Source: Prinia subflava (taxonomy: Eukaryota > Chordata > Aves > Passeriformes > Cisticolidae). From it: DNA of 64,000 nt. Position 1 is the stretch's first letter, and every line of letters starts with the position of its first letter. Positions 1-13,809 of this stretch are shown piece by piece. Both the position numbers and the translations under genes were made by a program. The notes under the pieces were generated by a model. The model was not told the origin of the DNA. It ran no database searches and saw only the letters and a list, made by a program, of their open reading frames with translations. The DNA is taken from assembly GCF_021018805.1 (NCBI RefSeq), contig NC_086250.1, positions 65,917,322-65,981,321 on the forward strand, in the 5' to 3' direction.

Positions 1-14
1 AGCTAATTCAAACC

Positions 15-36
15 TTTTTTTTTTTTTTTTTTTTTT
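15..36. repeat. Poly(T) tract
   Basis: This is an uninterrupted run of 22 T at the very start of the window. It could be the reverse-complemented poly(A) tail of a retroposed sequence lying to the left, but no element body is visible to the right, so it is called only as a simple repeat. Confidence 0.9.
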
Positions 37-3000
37 AATTCTTTTTTTAAATAGTATCTTTTGTAAAATTCAATTCCATTACTCCAGTTCCTATTTTCCA
101 GGACAGTTTAAGTGTGCTGGCTGCATTATAAGTCAGGCTTTGCTTGGTTGATATTTCTGTCCCTGGGGCATTTTGCTGGATTATCCTCTAGTGCCTGTGC
201 TGCTGCACTGTGGGCACTGAAAAGTGCCAGAACAAATGCAGGAAGATATGCCAGCTCTTGGTACACACCAAGGAATCCTGAAGCAACATTTGGCAGAAAC
301 AGAGACATTGTTAATAAAACAAGCCACTAAAATCTGTGTTTAATCACCAGAGCACCATCTCCCCACTTGCAAGAGAATTTTCAAATGAGAGGAAAACTGA
401 AAAGGCAGCTTAAAGTGTCACACAGAGTGGGAACAAAGTATGTGATCAGAGGTTTAACTCCTTAAAGCAGATTTTTGCCTCTCAAGGCACTTTCTTTCTA
501 CAAGTTAGAAAAAGATCATGCTCAGATGTACGTGTTTTTATCACAATCTGAGTGAAATGGCCATATTTCAGTTAGGTCCCCAGATACCCACTAAACCATG
601 CTTGTGTTGAAAGATTTTTTTTTTAAATATGGAAGTAAAAAAGACTTATTAATGCTACTTCTGCTGGTTGCCAGCACAGATTTCTTTCCTACAGATCACT
701 ATCTAGTATTTTGGGTGGGATAGCAGAGTCACTGACAGCTTTGGTAAAGACAGCTCCTTTTTTTGCTGTGAATAATCCACACTAACATTCTGCCTCAGAT
801 TTGTATTTGTCTATAGGTCTAATTTATAACTTCCCACCACACACACCACTGAAAAGGAAGTTTCATACTTAGAAATTGCTGCAATAGCATAGGAATGCAA
901 AATAGTCAGCAAGATATGACAGATATAAAGGCCATACTGGCATGTTTCTAATCTTCCTCATTTCACAAGAGTGTTTTCTGGGGCTATTGTTTTGTTTTGC
1001 TTTATTCCTTCCAGGTTAGGTAAGTCAGTTGTTGATTTTAAGGTATGCAAAGCACAAGACAGCCAGAGATGTGAATGTGCCACTCTAAACAGAAATGTGA
1101 CCCCTGGTTTTCCATCCCAGATCTGCAACGCTGTGACCACAGCTTTTGAGAATCACAGACTCATCTGGGATTAATCAGTGCTGCTCACTGAAGATTGGTA
1201 AATTTGCAACTGAGAATGCAGACCCTCTTCTAAGCCACTGGCAGTACAATGATTACTTTCCTCTGAAATACGGTGTGCAGTTGTGAAATGTTTGCCAGGT
1301 AGAGTTGAAAAGAGTAAATAAAGTTATATATGTGTAATCCTTCAGCTAGACAGTTTTATAGGTCAGGTTAGGTTTCTAGGATCACTAATAAAAACAAATT
1401 ATATCTCCCAATGAATATCTTGGTAAAATTATAGTGAACTGTCTAGGTGCTCCTGCAATCAAGGAGACAAATACACCATTTTTAAATGTGGACTTAGAAA
1501 TGCACAGCAATAAACAATAAGAAGTTATTCTTTGCCCAAAGTACTTCCGAAAACATTTTAAGTCTTCTTTAATTTCTTGGGAAGCAACTGCATGGGCAAC
1601 TGGCTGCTTCCCAGACACTCTATATTAATGCTCCATTCACAATTTCCAATTTCCAAGGCTTTGACAAGTCATGAAATTTAGTAAGGACACGTCTAAGTTC
1701 CAGCTGACCCAGAAATGTGAGCTGCCATTCACTGTGCTGAGTTCTCTTGCTCCACTAATCATCTTTATTTTCCAGTGATTTCTGCATTTTACTGAGAGTG
1801 CATGTAGGATGAAGGACCACACACAGTTCTTCCTGCTAGGAGGAGACTTAATAGTCCCTTCTATGTTTCCTTATGGTTTGTGACTCTTGCACCGCTAAGC
1901 CACAAAATGTTGCCTTGAATTAGGGCAACACCTCAGCCCAGGCATGCCTAAACATAATTAGTTTGTTCAGATTTTCATAGATGAATATTATTAAAGCTCT
2001 AATTTCTTCCAGGTTACAACAAGCTAACTTAAACAGAAGTTTTCCCAAACATTCCCGAGAAAAAGCCAAATTGAACAAGATTCAAGGTTTCTCCTCAGAG
2101 TCGTTAATGCAGTTCCAATCTTCACCATTAGATTCTAACAGAGAGTTCCTCCATGCTTTGTTTTCCTTCTCTCTGAATGGGATCTACTGTCGGCTTGTGG
2201 GGTTTTGGGGTTTGTTTTGTTTTTATTACCATTCAGTTTTCAAACATCAGGGGTACATACATTAGAAATATCAATCAGCATTTTAAGGCAGAGAGAAAGA
2301 GGCACAGAGTAAACTCAAATCACATCAAGCATTTCCAAAACCCCCTCAGTGTCAGAAAGTAAACACACTGTGCTCATGCTGCTCAAAGAAAAGCTTGTAG
2401 TTCCTAAATATAAAAAAAACAGAGCAACAAGAAATATTCTTGGCCAATTTCTGCATTTTTGCCCCCCAAGGATTCTGTGACCTTGCTGATTGAAAGCTGA
2501 GATTTTAGGGAACGGGGTAAAAAAAAGCACAGAATCCTGACCCTTATAAGCACCCCATGCAGCTGTAAAATTGAGACAGCAAGGGATAAATCTCGTTCAG
2601 TTACAACACGAGTGTTCACTGGTTTTACTGAGTTGCCTTGGTTTTAAAAGAAAATCCAACTGGGCCTTGATGTGATCGGTTGTCTCCCAAATACACATTT
2701 TGCTTTCCAAAAGTTGCATTCTATTCTTTTATATAATGTTAGCTTTTCTCTTCAATTGCACAAAGCCACATGAACAGAAAAGGTTTCATGCAAGTGAAAC
2801 TAAGAACACATGTTGCATTAACACAAAAGTTGTTCTAGCCCATTTTGTTTCCAAAGGGATCTCTCCACACCTGCTATTACTTCCATCAGACCAAGACCAG
2901 CCTCCCATCGTGGCCTGGACAGCATTCCATTTGGCACTGCTGTCTAACCAAGTCTTTAGGCAGCAAAATAGAGCATTTTGGACTCAGCACCTGCAGGGAT

Positions 3001-3640
3001 GTTTTTGACAGTGGAGCACAAAGCCAAAACCAGGGGTCAGCTGGTCTCGAGGGTGTTAGTGTGGAGTGCTACCAGCTACTGCTGTCCTCTGCTGACTTAC
3101 GTGGATGCACTCCCAGCTCCTCTCCTGGATCTGTGTACTTGGACGAGGGTGGGTGGAAAGCCTGTCCCTCTGCAGGGCTATTCAGAACTATCAAAAGACT
3201 GGCATAAATAAAATTTAATGTAGCGCAGATTTTGCTTGTATAAAACATGTCTAAATTTAAGGATACATATGCAGACTTTTATATATTCAGTAGGTGTCTA
3301 AGATCTCATAATTATCAACAGAGATTTTGATATAATACCATTGGCAGCACGTGGAAAAGCCATGTAGCTCCGAGAGGAGACATCTATGGCATGACTCATG
3401 TGCTTGATGTATGAAAAAATTACAGTTTTACTAATTAAATGAATGCCACCAGACATCAAACCAGACTAAATCCTGTGCTAGGTCTCCATTGACTTGTTAA
3501 CGGGGTTTTTTCCCCACCCAATTTCTAAATTCAAGGTGTTGGGGGGTTTTTGTTTATGTTTGTTTGTTTGTTTGTTTTTGTTTTGGTTTGGTTTTGGTGG
3601 GGGTGTTTTTGTTTTTGTTTTTTGTTTTGGTGTGGGTTTT
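37..3640. other. AT-rich intergenic DNA, no gene recognised
   Basis: This stretch is AT-rich and its open frames are short, overlapping on both strands and unlike any protein I recognise. The stretch 2,980-3,190 is richer in GC than its surroundings and is followed by an AATAAA motif near 3,208. It could be the end of an untranslated transcript or an old repeat remnant, but nothing proves it. Confidence 0.55.
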
Positions 3641-3646
3641 TTGTTT

Positions 3647-3771
3647 GTTTTGTTTTGTTTTGTTTTGTTTTGTTTTGTTTTGTTTTGTTTTGTTTTGTTT
3701 TGTTTTGTTTTGTTTTGTTTTGCTTTGTTTTGTTTTGTTTTGCTTTGTTTTGCTTTGTTTTGTTTTGTTTT
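3647..3771. repeat. (TTTTG)n pentanucleotide microsatellite
   Basis: About 25 copies of TTTTG run in tandem. A few units carry a C (TGCTT near 3,721, 3,741 and 3,751). The array is preceded from about 3,541 by irregular G/T-rich sequence. The apparent Phe/Leu-rich (+) and Lys/Asn/Gln-rich (-) reading frames across it are artefacts of the repeat. Confidence 0.95.
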
Positions 3772-3789
3772 TTGGTGGGTTTTTTTTGA

Positions 3790-6700
3790 GGTTGTATAGC
3801 ACAACACTATTCTGGTTTAGGTCATGGAAGTAACATTAACGAAACTTCTGTGATTTCTATTCAGAAAATTATCTATTAATCCCTTTTGAAACAATTTCTT
3901 CTTGTTCTGGTGTATACTTGCTCTAGTTTTCCAGATTGATATAAGTAATACAATGATTTTTAAGGTGCTAAAGTAAAAGGATAATATCAAGATAATCTTT
4001 CAGCATTCTAATTAAAAATGAATGATGGTAAAATGTGGCAGATGGCAGCTGACAGAGTGCCCCTAAAAAAGAGCAAATGTGATCATTGATAGGTGGCGGA
4101 ACTCATACACAGGGCCATGAATTAAGCCTAACAGAAGAATGAGATCTGGAAAGGAATGAAAGAGAATATTGAGCTGCTTGTCTCTAATGTGATGAAGAAT
4201 GCTGGTTTAATAGTTTCCCTGAACAGGTCATCACCAGTGGAAAGAAAGATCTAAAACATGAACCTTTGCTCAGGATTTAGTAGTCTTAGTGGCTACAAGC
4301 CAGAGTGGTCTGAAATCACTTTATCTAATTACAAGAGAGCATGTGACTTAAGTTTAAATTATCTAATATTAGCTCTAAACTTACTGTACAGCCAGTGTTT
4401 GCTATGAATATTCTTTGCTTTGATGAACTCCATCATTTATTCCCTTATACATTCTAGTTACAAAGGAGTTTTCTGCTGAAGAACTCTTTCTAGTTATGGT
4501 AGTGTAAAACAGCTCTGAATTTTTCTACTTGCACAAAGTAAAAGTGTTGTTTACCACAACAATTTCAGCTCTATAGAAATAATTTCCTATGTGTTTTTGC
4601 AGCAGATGCATTTATGTCCATGATACAGAACTGAACTTGGAATTATAGATGAGAGGAAAAGAAATTGGCTAAAGTTCTCAGCTCTTTATCTGAAATGTTC
4701 TGCATAGCAAGATGCAGATGCTGTACATCCCATGCAACACTTCTGCAATTCCCATTTGTTTGTGTCCATTTTTCTAAAGTTTCATTTTGTTTTGTTTACC
4801 TTAGATTGGTTTGTATGGAGTTTTATCCACGTACCAGATAATAAAACTTTAGAGTGACCAGACAGAAAAAAGTCAGCCAAGCTCTAGTCATCACCACTGA
4901 GGGAAAAAAATTCTCCAAGTGAAAAGACCAGAATAATTGTTTCAGGCGAATGAAGCACAAAGCTATTAGCTTGGCTTGCTGTGCTAGGTTTCTGAGAACC
5001 ATATGAAATGATCTTAATTTAAGGAAAACAAATCCTAGACAGTGGAACTGCTTATCCAGTGACTGATAAGGGGCATTGGTTGACTCTAGGGATGTCCATA
5101 AGATGATGTGTTTCCAATACTTAGATCTCCAAGACTTTCAGGTGTCAGTATTCATTAACCTTACACATTTCTCCTTGAATAGAAAATATTTCATAACAGA
5201 GTCAATGAATTGAAGCTTTCCAGAGCCTCCACACTCCAAGAACCATAATTAAAAATTGTCTTCCTTTATGTTTTAAAGTCACTTGTATCATTATTCAGTT
5301 TACAGGAATGTTTATGAGCAGCCCTATACACATACACACTACTAGCTGTAGTCTGACATCTGTATTTGGAAGAGTCAGCCTAAAGTCCCTTTATGTGTAA
5401 CAAATGGATGACCAATGGATGATATTGTAAGGGGTGACTTCAGTCATCTTCTGGACCTGTCACTGCACAGAGGGAGTCTACAGTACCTATAAAATGCCAC
5501 TATGGATGTGAAGTGAGCTAGGTAAACCTTCTCATCTCCAGCTGGAATTCAGGGTCTTCAGCTCTAAAGAAAGACCTTCACTTGATATGCCTAAAAACAC
5601 TATTTAAAAAAAAATAAAGCACAGAGTATTAAAGTAATGATTTTACTGTGGGTGAATTTGTGGGGTAGATCCATACCCTTAGGACAGTGTATGAGGCAAT
5701 GTTCTAGTGCTAGTGACTGTGTTCCCAGTGCTTCATATTTAAAAATACTAAGCTAAAGTTAAGCAAAAATACAAAACTGTGATAGCCATCACAATATACA
5801 AAAAGTAGGTTATACATTCCATCATAAATGAGAAACTGTATCAATGCTATTGTGTAAACATTTACATAATGATAGACTCTAACCACAGAAGAGGAAAAAT
5901 CAACTTCTAGATAAAGAAAAAGCAAGTTCCAGTTAAATGGCTTACACATAGATTTCAATTAATGTGACCTTTGTAGGGTTTAATAGTTCAAGCTCTTATT
6001 AAATTGTGCAGCATTTTGTTGTTACAACAAAGAATTCAAACTCCTGAGTTGCCATTGGAAGTACCTAAAGAGGCATTACCATTTTTATTCCAAACATTTA
6101 AATAACCTCTGCAATGGGTCATTTGTTAGCTCACTGCTCAGATATCAGTCTGCTCCATGCTCTACTTACAATGAGCAAGGATCTGTTTTCCAAGCTTTTT
6201 CTGAGGTTTTACTGGGCCTTTGCAATGTACAAATCTTGTGACCAACACAGTGTTAAAAGTATGCACTTTACAAATTACCCATGACAAATGTACTTGATCA
6301 CATCATGTGGGAAAAAAAAAAGGAGAGAGATTTTGTTTCTTTTAGAATTACTTTATTGGACAAAAGTTTTGCTGTCAGTAAAGAATTTTTTGTCTCTTAT
6401 TATTTGGGAAAATCAGCTATTTCAGAACATTGAATTTTTCATTTAAGCCTGCTTTTCACATTCTTGAAGAAGTGCCAAATGGACATCCCAGAGCCCGAAA
6501 TATCCCTTTTATACACAATGTATACAAAAGCTTCACAGGCCTCCACAACCACATGACTCAGACTTGAGCCCTTCTCTACCTCAGATGTGCCTGTGGTGAA
6601 ACAGAAATGTATGACTACTTTCTAGAAGTATTTTGGATGTCAGTGGTAGAGTATCTCTGGTATCTTAACACCATCCTCCTGAGGATTTACTCAGGGTGCT

Positions 6701-9700
6701 AGGCAAATTTACCTCAATTGGAAGCCAAGTTGGCTGCACTGATCCTTTCATTGGAACTATTTAATTTAGAGTCTGCGTTGTTGTATCAAAATTGGCACTT
6801 CAGAGAAAAACGTTCCACAACCCTTTAAAATGTCTATTAAAACAGTAGTGGGCCATCTGATTTTCATTGTTTTAAAATAGGGACTCAAAGAGAGTGTGAG
6901 ATGTCAATGCTGCACAACCTAGAACCTGAAATATCAGCTAGGTAGGTGATGATTGCTTTGATAATTAGACAGAAGACAGTAAATTCTTGAAGATGCTTGG
7001 TCTCAGAGATCTTTTATCTAAATCAGTTAATTTCTATATATGGAACTGTGAAAGTGTCACTGAAGTCCCTGAGTAGATAAAGGTTTTAATTATTCTGAAG
7101 AATACGTTACAGCCTAAACATGTACATCCAAATTCCTGACTATTGTTCCAAGTTCTACCCATGTTCCAAAAACTTTGTAGAATAAATTGTGTCATTGGCC
7201 AACCCGATGAAAGGAAAAGATTGTAAAACTCCTCCACAATGATGGGAAGAGATAGGAATATTTCTAAATGGTTCTATAAATACGGAGTATTATCAGTGAC
7301 CTTTATAGTCACTTCTGCTCATTACAGTAAAAGCACATCTAGTTGTATATATTAAGGAGAACTAAAGCATCATTAGCCTTTAAGATAATATTGTTCAGTC
7401 ACTGAACCTCTTCTCTGAGACTTTTACAGTGCTTGGGGCACATTAAGACCCTTAACCTTTCTCCACTGATGATTATATGAGCATTGTCCTAAGTGATTAA
7501 GACTCAATGATGCAGGGAAATGGACAAATAACATCTGACAGGGTGGGAGGAAGTGCCTTATCACCCAGCTCACAGTCCCTGCCTGAATGCAGGCTTGGAG
7601 TGCCAACACCATATTCCAAAAGAGCTCTGCCTTGGGAGCAGCATCCTAGTCAAGAAATGCATTTGGTATTTTGTTGTTTTTCTGCTTCCAAGTGTTTTTT
7701 ATACATTTGATATTTAGTCTGGTTTATGCAAGACCAAGTGAAGTAGGAAAGGAGCAAACTTCCCTCATTTTCTCCTACTTTCAGACACAGGTAATGTGTC
7801 TGGGACACTACACCTTGGTGGACAGATCTGAATTTGCAAGTATATGCACTGAGACAATGGGTGTGATCTGCCTTTTCCTTTATGCAAGGCATCTTCAATC
7901 CCACATTACACTAGACAACCTTGAATTACATTTAACATTAGACCTCATGGACATTCCTGTTTCCTTCAAACCTTGATCCAAGCACTGAAATTTAGCAAGA
8001 GCACATCATTGCTTTCAATCTCCCAATTCCTCTCAAAATATAGACCCTGCAATGAACTTGCAACACTGATTTATTTGGGGGTTTTGTGCTTAAACATGTG
8101 TTATGTCCTCCTCCAGATTTACCTAATCACTTTGAATTCTGGACCTAATAGGAAGACAAATCATATTCCAGCTAAGCAAAAAAGTAAGATACTTAATTAC
8201 AAAACTGGAGGCACCTACAAAAAAAAAAAGATCAAAATAAGAAAATCATCTTAAAATGTGTCTGATCCTAGCTGTCATATAGAAGGGTATTTCTAAACTA
8301 GTGAACTGAGGAGTTGCTGAATGAATTTATTCTTCCACACGTTTCTGCTTTTCACTTACATTTGAGGATTTTCTGCTGAGTGCTGACAAAGTTACAATCT
8401 ATGTCTTAGGAATCCTTTTATTTCTCTACAGTTTGAGAGCCCCAGGAATAGCATGGCCTTTCTTCAACCTGCTTGCTGTCTATCAGAATGCAGAAGGAAT
8501 GTTCCTAAGCTTATTTGAGAATAAATCTCTTTAGGTACAGAGGAATCATGGAGTGCTGATTCTTCTCTCCTGTTTACCTTTTCCGTCAGGAAATCAGCTG
8601 AACTGCAGTGATAAAAATGAGTTACAGTGGTAAACCCACAGTGTACCATTCTGTAAGTGACATATCATGAGATGTTTTTGGCACAAGCAGCCATTTTATT
8701 TCTGGTTTACTGGCATATTATAGAGACTGCACATAAGACATTAATACACTTTTGAGGCTGGGTCACTGTGCCACAGTCCTATTCAGGGAAGCACTTAAGC
8801 ATCTGTCTAATATGAATCATGTGCTTAGGTCCCACAGGTGCCAATGGAAATTGAGTAACTACTCCAGTGCTGACTTAAACAGAGATTTATTCTGAAACCA
8901 CTTTTCTATAATAAAATATTTTCCTTTAAACTAATCAACGATGGAATAAACTAAAATGAAATGCTTCCCATACAGGATTTTAGTTGTTTTTTTCTGCTGT
9001 TTGTTTTAGGTTTGGGGCTGGTTTTCTTTTAAGAAGCTTTTTCAGAATATGTCAAATTTGCTATTTATTAAATGTATTTGTCTGAAATTATGCAAATATT
9101 AACTTAAAGCCTCTGAGATAGATAACAGTTGCTATTTGCACAGAGATTAATCTGATAATCTCTCACTGAAGTATTTTCACCATTCTGAAAAACATTGATT
9201 ATCAGCTCAAAGCAAAGGAACTCCAATTAGTATCACCCAGTGAAGGGAAAACAGCTGTATCAAACAAATCATAATAGCATAGCCAAGGTCTCTAATTTTC
9301 AGATGCTTTTTAGAACCTTGCACAACCTCTTGTTTTCCTTTATAAACCTGGGGCTTTTGGAGTTCATCCCTATTCCATGCTCAAGCCTGTCTCCAGACTT
9401 TTCTCATCTCTACTGTAAAATTGTCTTCAGCTCAGCAAAGCTGCAGTGAAAGGTTAGGCCAGAAACCATTTCTGCCTCTACTTGCTTTCCCAAACTTACT
9501 CCTTCCAAAAAAGAGCAATTCTTCCTTTTCAGAACAAAATCCTGGAAGCAGCAACCCAAAATTTTTTCAGTTGCCACTTTACAGATTTTTGTTCTCAGCT
9601 TCCTCTTTCACTAATGTCCCCTTTTCTCTTCCTGTTCTCCCATCTCTCCCCTCAGACTTACAAAACTTTTCCAGTTCTCCATCAGGGAACTGGTTTTCTT

Positions 9701-12700
9701 GTTCTTAAGAAACAAGCAGCACAAAGTTGGCATTCTCCTGTCATGTCACCTCCCAGACTTAATAAAAAAAACTTTCAAGAACATAAAAATGAAAGGAAAA
9801 TGAATTATGTTTCCAACCAGAAGCCAGAATTAATTCAAGAACTGTATTGGAGAAATAGGTGGTTCTTATTCCATTTCCAGGCTAGTCGGGAGCCTGGGTT
9901 TCATTTCAGAGCTGGTAATTTCTAATGCTTTTGGAAAAAACAGACAGCCTGCTGTTCCCAGTAATTTTTATAATATTTTCCAGCACTGGAAATTGTTGAC
10001 TAGCATGGCCTTTGAACAAAAACATTCACTATGCTAAATTTAGGCTACAGTCCTGTAGAAAGTGTATTTTAAAAGAGCAATTACTAGATCAGAACCAGTT
10101 CAACCACCAGCTAGATCAGAATAAGTCTTCTTTACTAAACATTCAGAATGTGTTCTCTTCTGGAAGGAAAGATACAAGCAATTTATCCAGTGGTACCTTT
10201 TATCTACCATAGACTGAGTGCTTTAGAGGGAAATAGTTCTGAGAAATGTCTTTCCCTTGGTCTTGGCATCAGGCATTAAACACAGGAATTGCACGGGTTT
10301 AGAAACAGAGTTTGCCAGAGTGGGGAAGACCAAATGAACAAATGTACAACCCCAGGAAAGTGTCTACAGCAAAGAAGAGTTTTGGTTATACATCTGAATA
10401 GTGACAATATTCAATGGGCTCCAGGTAGCTCAGCACTCAGACAGAATTCCCAGGGTTTTTTTTTTTTTTGCCACAGACACTTTGGCTCTCGTTCTTAATG
10501 ACAGAATAAATTTACATAATCTGTATTACCTTCTACATGCAAAATGTGGAATTCAGACTAAGGAAGTAATTTAGCCCTGCAGTGTAATTTGAAATGACCT
10601 GAAGTATTGCTTCAGAAGATCATTGGTAGCGTGTCAGATCTGCCAGTTCTATCTCTATACTTGATACTCTCAAGGATCCCAAATGGCTTTAGATGCCTAA
10701 ATCTGAGATACTGAGCTGAATTTATTTTGTCTCTTCAAAAGTGAATTGTACAGCTTCAAATCCTATTGATGATGTTGACTATATTGGTACTAAATAAGGA
10801 AGAATATTAAATACAGCACATGAAATATCTTTTGTGTAAGTCTATTAATCTTGATCTAAATGCCATGCCAAGCCTGTTTTTATAAAATGCCACAGTATCT
10901 ACACTGTATGAAGAGAGGAGGCCTGCTGGACCTTGAACCCATCTCACCAAAGGCTGAAAAATAAATGTGGAGGTGAAACAGTTATGCAGAGGCAGCCAAG
11001 GGCTTTTAAGCAAATTAAATAATATTGGTCTATCTGGTGATCACTAATAGTGGTCATAGGTCTTATCTTGATGTTAGCTTGTTTATTTGTAAGCAGCCCA
11101 GGGAACAATTTTAAGGAATGCTTTGAGAGTTAAAGGGATAACCCTGTGGATGTGACATGAGAAGCAGCACGGAAAGAAATATGAATATAGTCTTTCTGAA
11201 GCTGAGCAAGTGACCATATTTTGACATGTTGGAAAGCAAAGTATTTCTGTTCTTGTAAGGCTGAGGTTGGAGTCAGCTCCATTAAACAGAGCTACAAAAA
11301 GAAGCTTTAAAAAATCATTCAGTTTTTGAAAATGCATACATTCCAATCAGGCCTCTTCCAAGGGATTTCTGGTATAAAGCTAGTAATTATATTGGAATTT
11401 CAGAAACAACTTGTAGATCTCCCAAAACACAGGGAGGAGCCCCTCCCAGGGCTGGAATATTAAGTTGGCTGGAAGAGTTGTTGGCTTTACAAAACACCCA
11501 GGACCATATTGTGATCATATTGAGGCTTTCTTACATTTTTTAAAGATTTACATTAGAGCTCTGCACGGATACAGACCACTTATCAGATAACTCTCAGAAA
11601 AATAACTTGTTTAGTGTGACAGGCTTTCTCTGAGGCTGCCAGATATATTCCATGAGCACACAGAGTCTAGCTTTTAAAAATACAGTTTCTTAAAACCTCA
11701 TTAGTGGCTGGTAACTATGCAGAATGTCATTGCATCATGAAAAATACAGCCATACCACCAATTATTTGTGCAAAGATCTATGTTTAAAACACAAAGTATC
11801 AAGTTTCAGTTACTGTGATAAAGACATTAATTTCATACATCAAGTTCCATGGAAAGAATACAAAGTGAAACTACTTCTGTTAAGTCAGTTTAATAGAATA
11901 AACCCTATCTAGTCTACCTTTATTCCAAATCAGCTGTTAACAACCCTACCCTGCAGCCTCAGGTGTGAATTTTAATAGCATAATGAAACTTTGTGGGCAA
12001 AGAGCCTTTGACACTGAAGTTGTTTATGTGCTTTATGGATATTAATGTTTCAGGTATGGATTCAACGCCTCCACAGTTCTCAATTGTGAAACATTCACTG
12101 TAACTGGAACAGATTGTATCTTTTAATGATTCTCCTATAGGCAGCCAAGCAGGCTCATGTTTAACTGTAGATTTAAAGGAAAAAACATAGCATGCTGGTA
12201 ATTACATATAGGAAGCTAGCATGTTTCCTTAAAAAGTCCCACCTTTCATGAGAGCCCAACACCAACACCAGAATTTTCTTTAAACAGATCACTTTTTGCT
12301 TTCCATTCAGACACAAGAGCAGTGTTTCAACACCAAGGAGACTCTGCTGGGAGCAGATAAGTGTGTTGGCTGTTGAACAATCAAAACCCCTTCTCATTTC
12401 TCTTTCTAAATGGACCCTTGTGTGTGCACTAAACCTGGTTGATTTACATTGGAAAGAAATTTATAAGTGCATTTTACTTTCAGTTACTGTCATTTGAAAG
12501 ACCCTAAAAATGAAATATTATCATTTTTCTTTAGAACTTGTTGGAAAATTTAATTAACAGCATTAATTCAGGAGTGGTTTATTGAACTCAGATTGTTTTG
12601 AAGCATTTCCAGTTCAAAGACCATTTTGCTAACTCCAAGAAAGGGTTAAGTGGATTTTTCCCTAAGCTCTCCTTCCCTGTAAAAAAAAAAAAACAAACCA

Positions 12701-13010
12701 AAACTAAAATCCAGTTAAGCCACAGCTTCCATGGTCTGCCATGGAAGAATGATTCATCTGGTAGACTGTAATTCCTGATTCAATGAAATCTCAGAGCTTT
12801 AGCTGGGCTAAACTTTTAGGATTACAGTAAAAAGTCTAGTGGCCCTGAACCTCAGTTTTCCAAAACGGTCTGCATTTAATCAATTTTTCATGAACTTTTA
12901 TGATTTTGTTGTCTTCAGAGACAGTCTTTCTTGAAGAGAGGTGCACCAGAATTAGTTTTAATGAAACCTCAAGACGTGTTTCCCTCTACATCAGATTTGG
13001 TAAATAAGGA
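3790..13010. other. AT-rich intergenic DNA, no gene recognised
   Basis: This is 9.2 kb of AT-rich, low-CpG sequence with no open frame longer than about 150 codons and no recognisable protein. I see no CR1 or LTR remnant in it. Short homopolymers occur (A runs near 6,310 and 12,680; T run near 10,455). Distal regulatory elements could be present but cannot be shown without cross-species alignment. Confidence 0.5.
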
Positions 13011-13012
13011 GT

Positions 13013-13127
13013 GAAAAAAAACAAAACAAAAGAAAACCAAACCACACCAAACCCCCCCACCAAAAAAACCACAAAACAACAACAGCAACAACAAAAACAA
13101 ACCAAAAAAAACCACCCATAAATGAAC
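13013..13127. repeat. A/C-rich low-complexity tract
   Basis: About 115 bases are composed almost only of A and C on the + strand, in irregular AAAAC / CCAAA / CAACAA units. This is a strongly purine/pyrimidine-biased degenerate microsatellite rather than an ordered array. Confidence 0.85.
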
Positions 13128-13717
13128 ACTGCAGATTTCTGATGCATGTGATATTTTGGAAGTCTGTGATTTTGACCTAGTTAAATCCTTTCCTTCTGCA
13201 AAATATAACTCCTCAGAAACTGGCCTGTCTGCCTTTATGAATGCAGATTGCCTTTGTTGTCATCTTCAAAAATCATGTTGATTTGGAATGAGAAAGTTGT
13301 TCTAGACAGTAAAGTTTGTAAAATTTGTCCTTTACAAATTTGTTTCTGGGTGAAATCAAGGTTATTTTTTCCATAGACATGAAAGAAGTACTGCATGCTC
13401 ATAAGTGACTGAGTGTAGATCCAATGGCTCAGTGCCTTGAGTACACAACCTAATTGGGATTTAGCAAAGTTACTACACTTTCATATTTGAGGTCATATGT
13501 CAACATATTTGAACTCATCCTGTTTCAGATGTGAGGCAGTGCAAATCAAAAATCTCACAAATAATTTATAACCTCACAATTGGTAGTAGGCTAAAAATAT
13601 CCATTATTTCCAGAAAACAGTGACAGACAATAATGAGTTAAATGATAATGATTGAGTCTTGTATTCCACATACTGATACTATGATTTTGAATACCAGATA
13701 AACAACATACATGTATT

Positions 13718-13806
13718 TATCTTTCTTCCTTACTTGCTTTCTTTCTTGCTTGCTTGCTTTTCTTTCTTTCTTTTCTTTCTTTTCTTTCTTTTCTTTCTTT
13801 CTTCTC
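13718..13806. repeat. (CTTT)n polypyrimidine microsatellite
   Basis: An imperfect array of CTTT and TTTTCTTTC units forms a pure pyrimidine strand for most of its length, with a few G interruptions at the left end. A shorter CTTT block of about four units lies at 14,510-14,526. Confidence 0.92.
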
Positions 13807-13809
13807 ATG

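Noticed and set aside
2845..3207. 120-codon open frame ending next to an AATAAA
   Set aside because: There is no recognisable domain, it overlaps another frame of similar length, and no splice or start context supports it. A non-coding transcript remains possible.
3478..3833. Lys/Asn/Gln-rich and Phe/Leu-rich open frames
   Set aside because: These are translations of the (TTTTG)n microsatellite.
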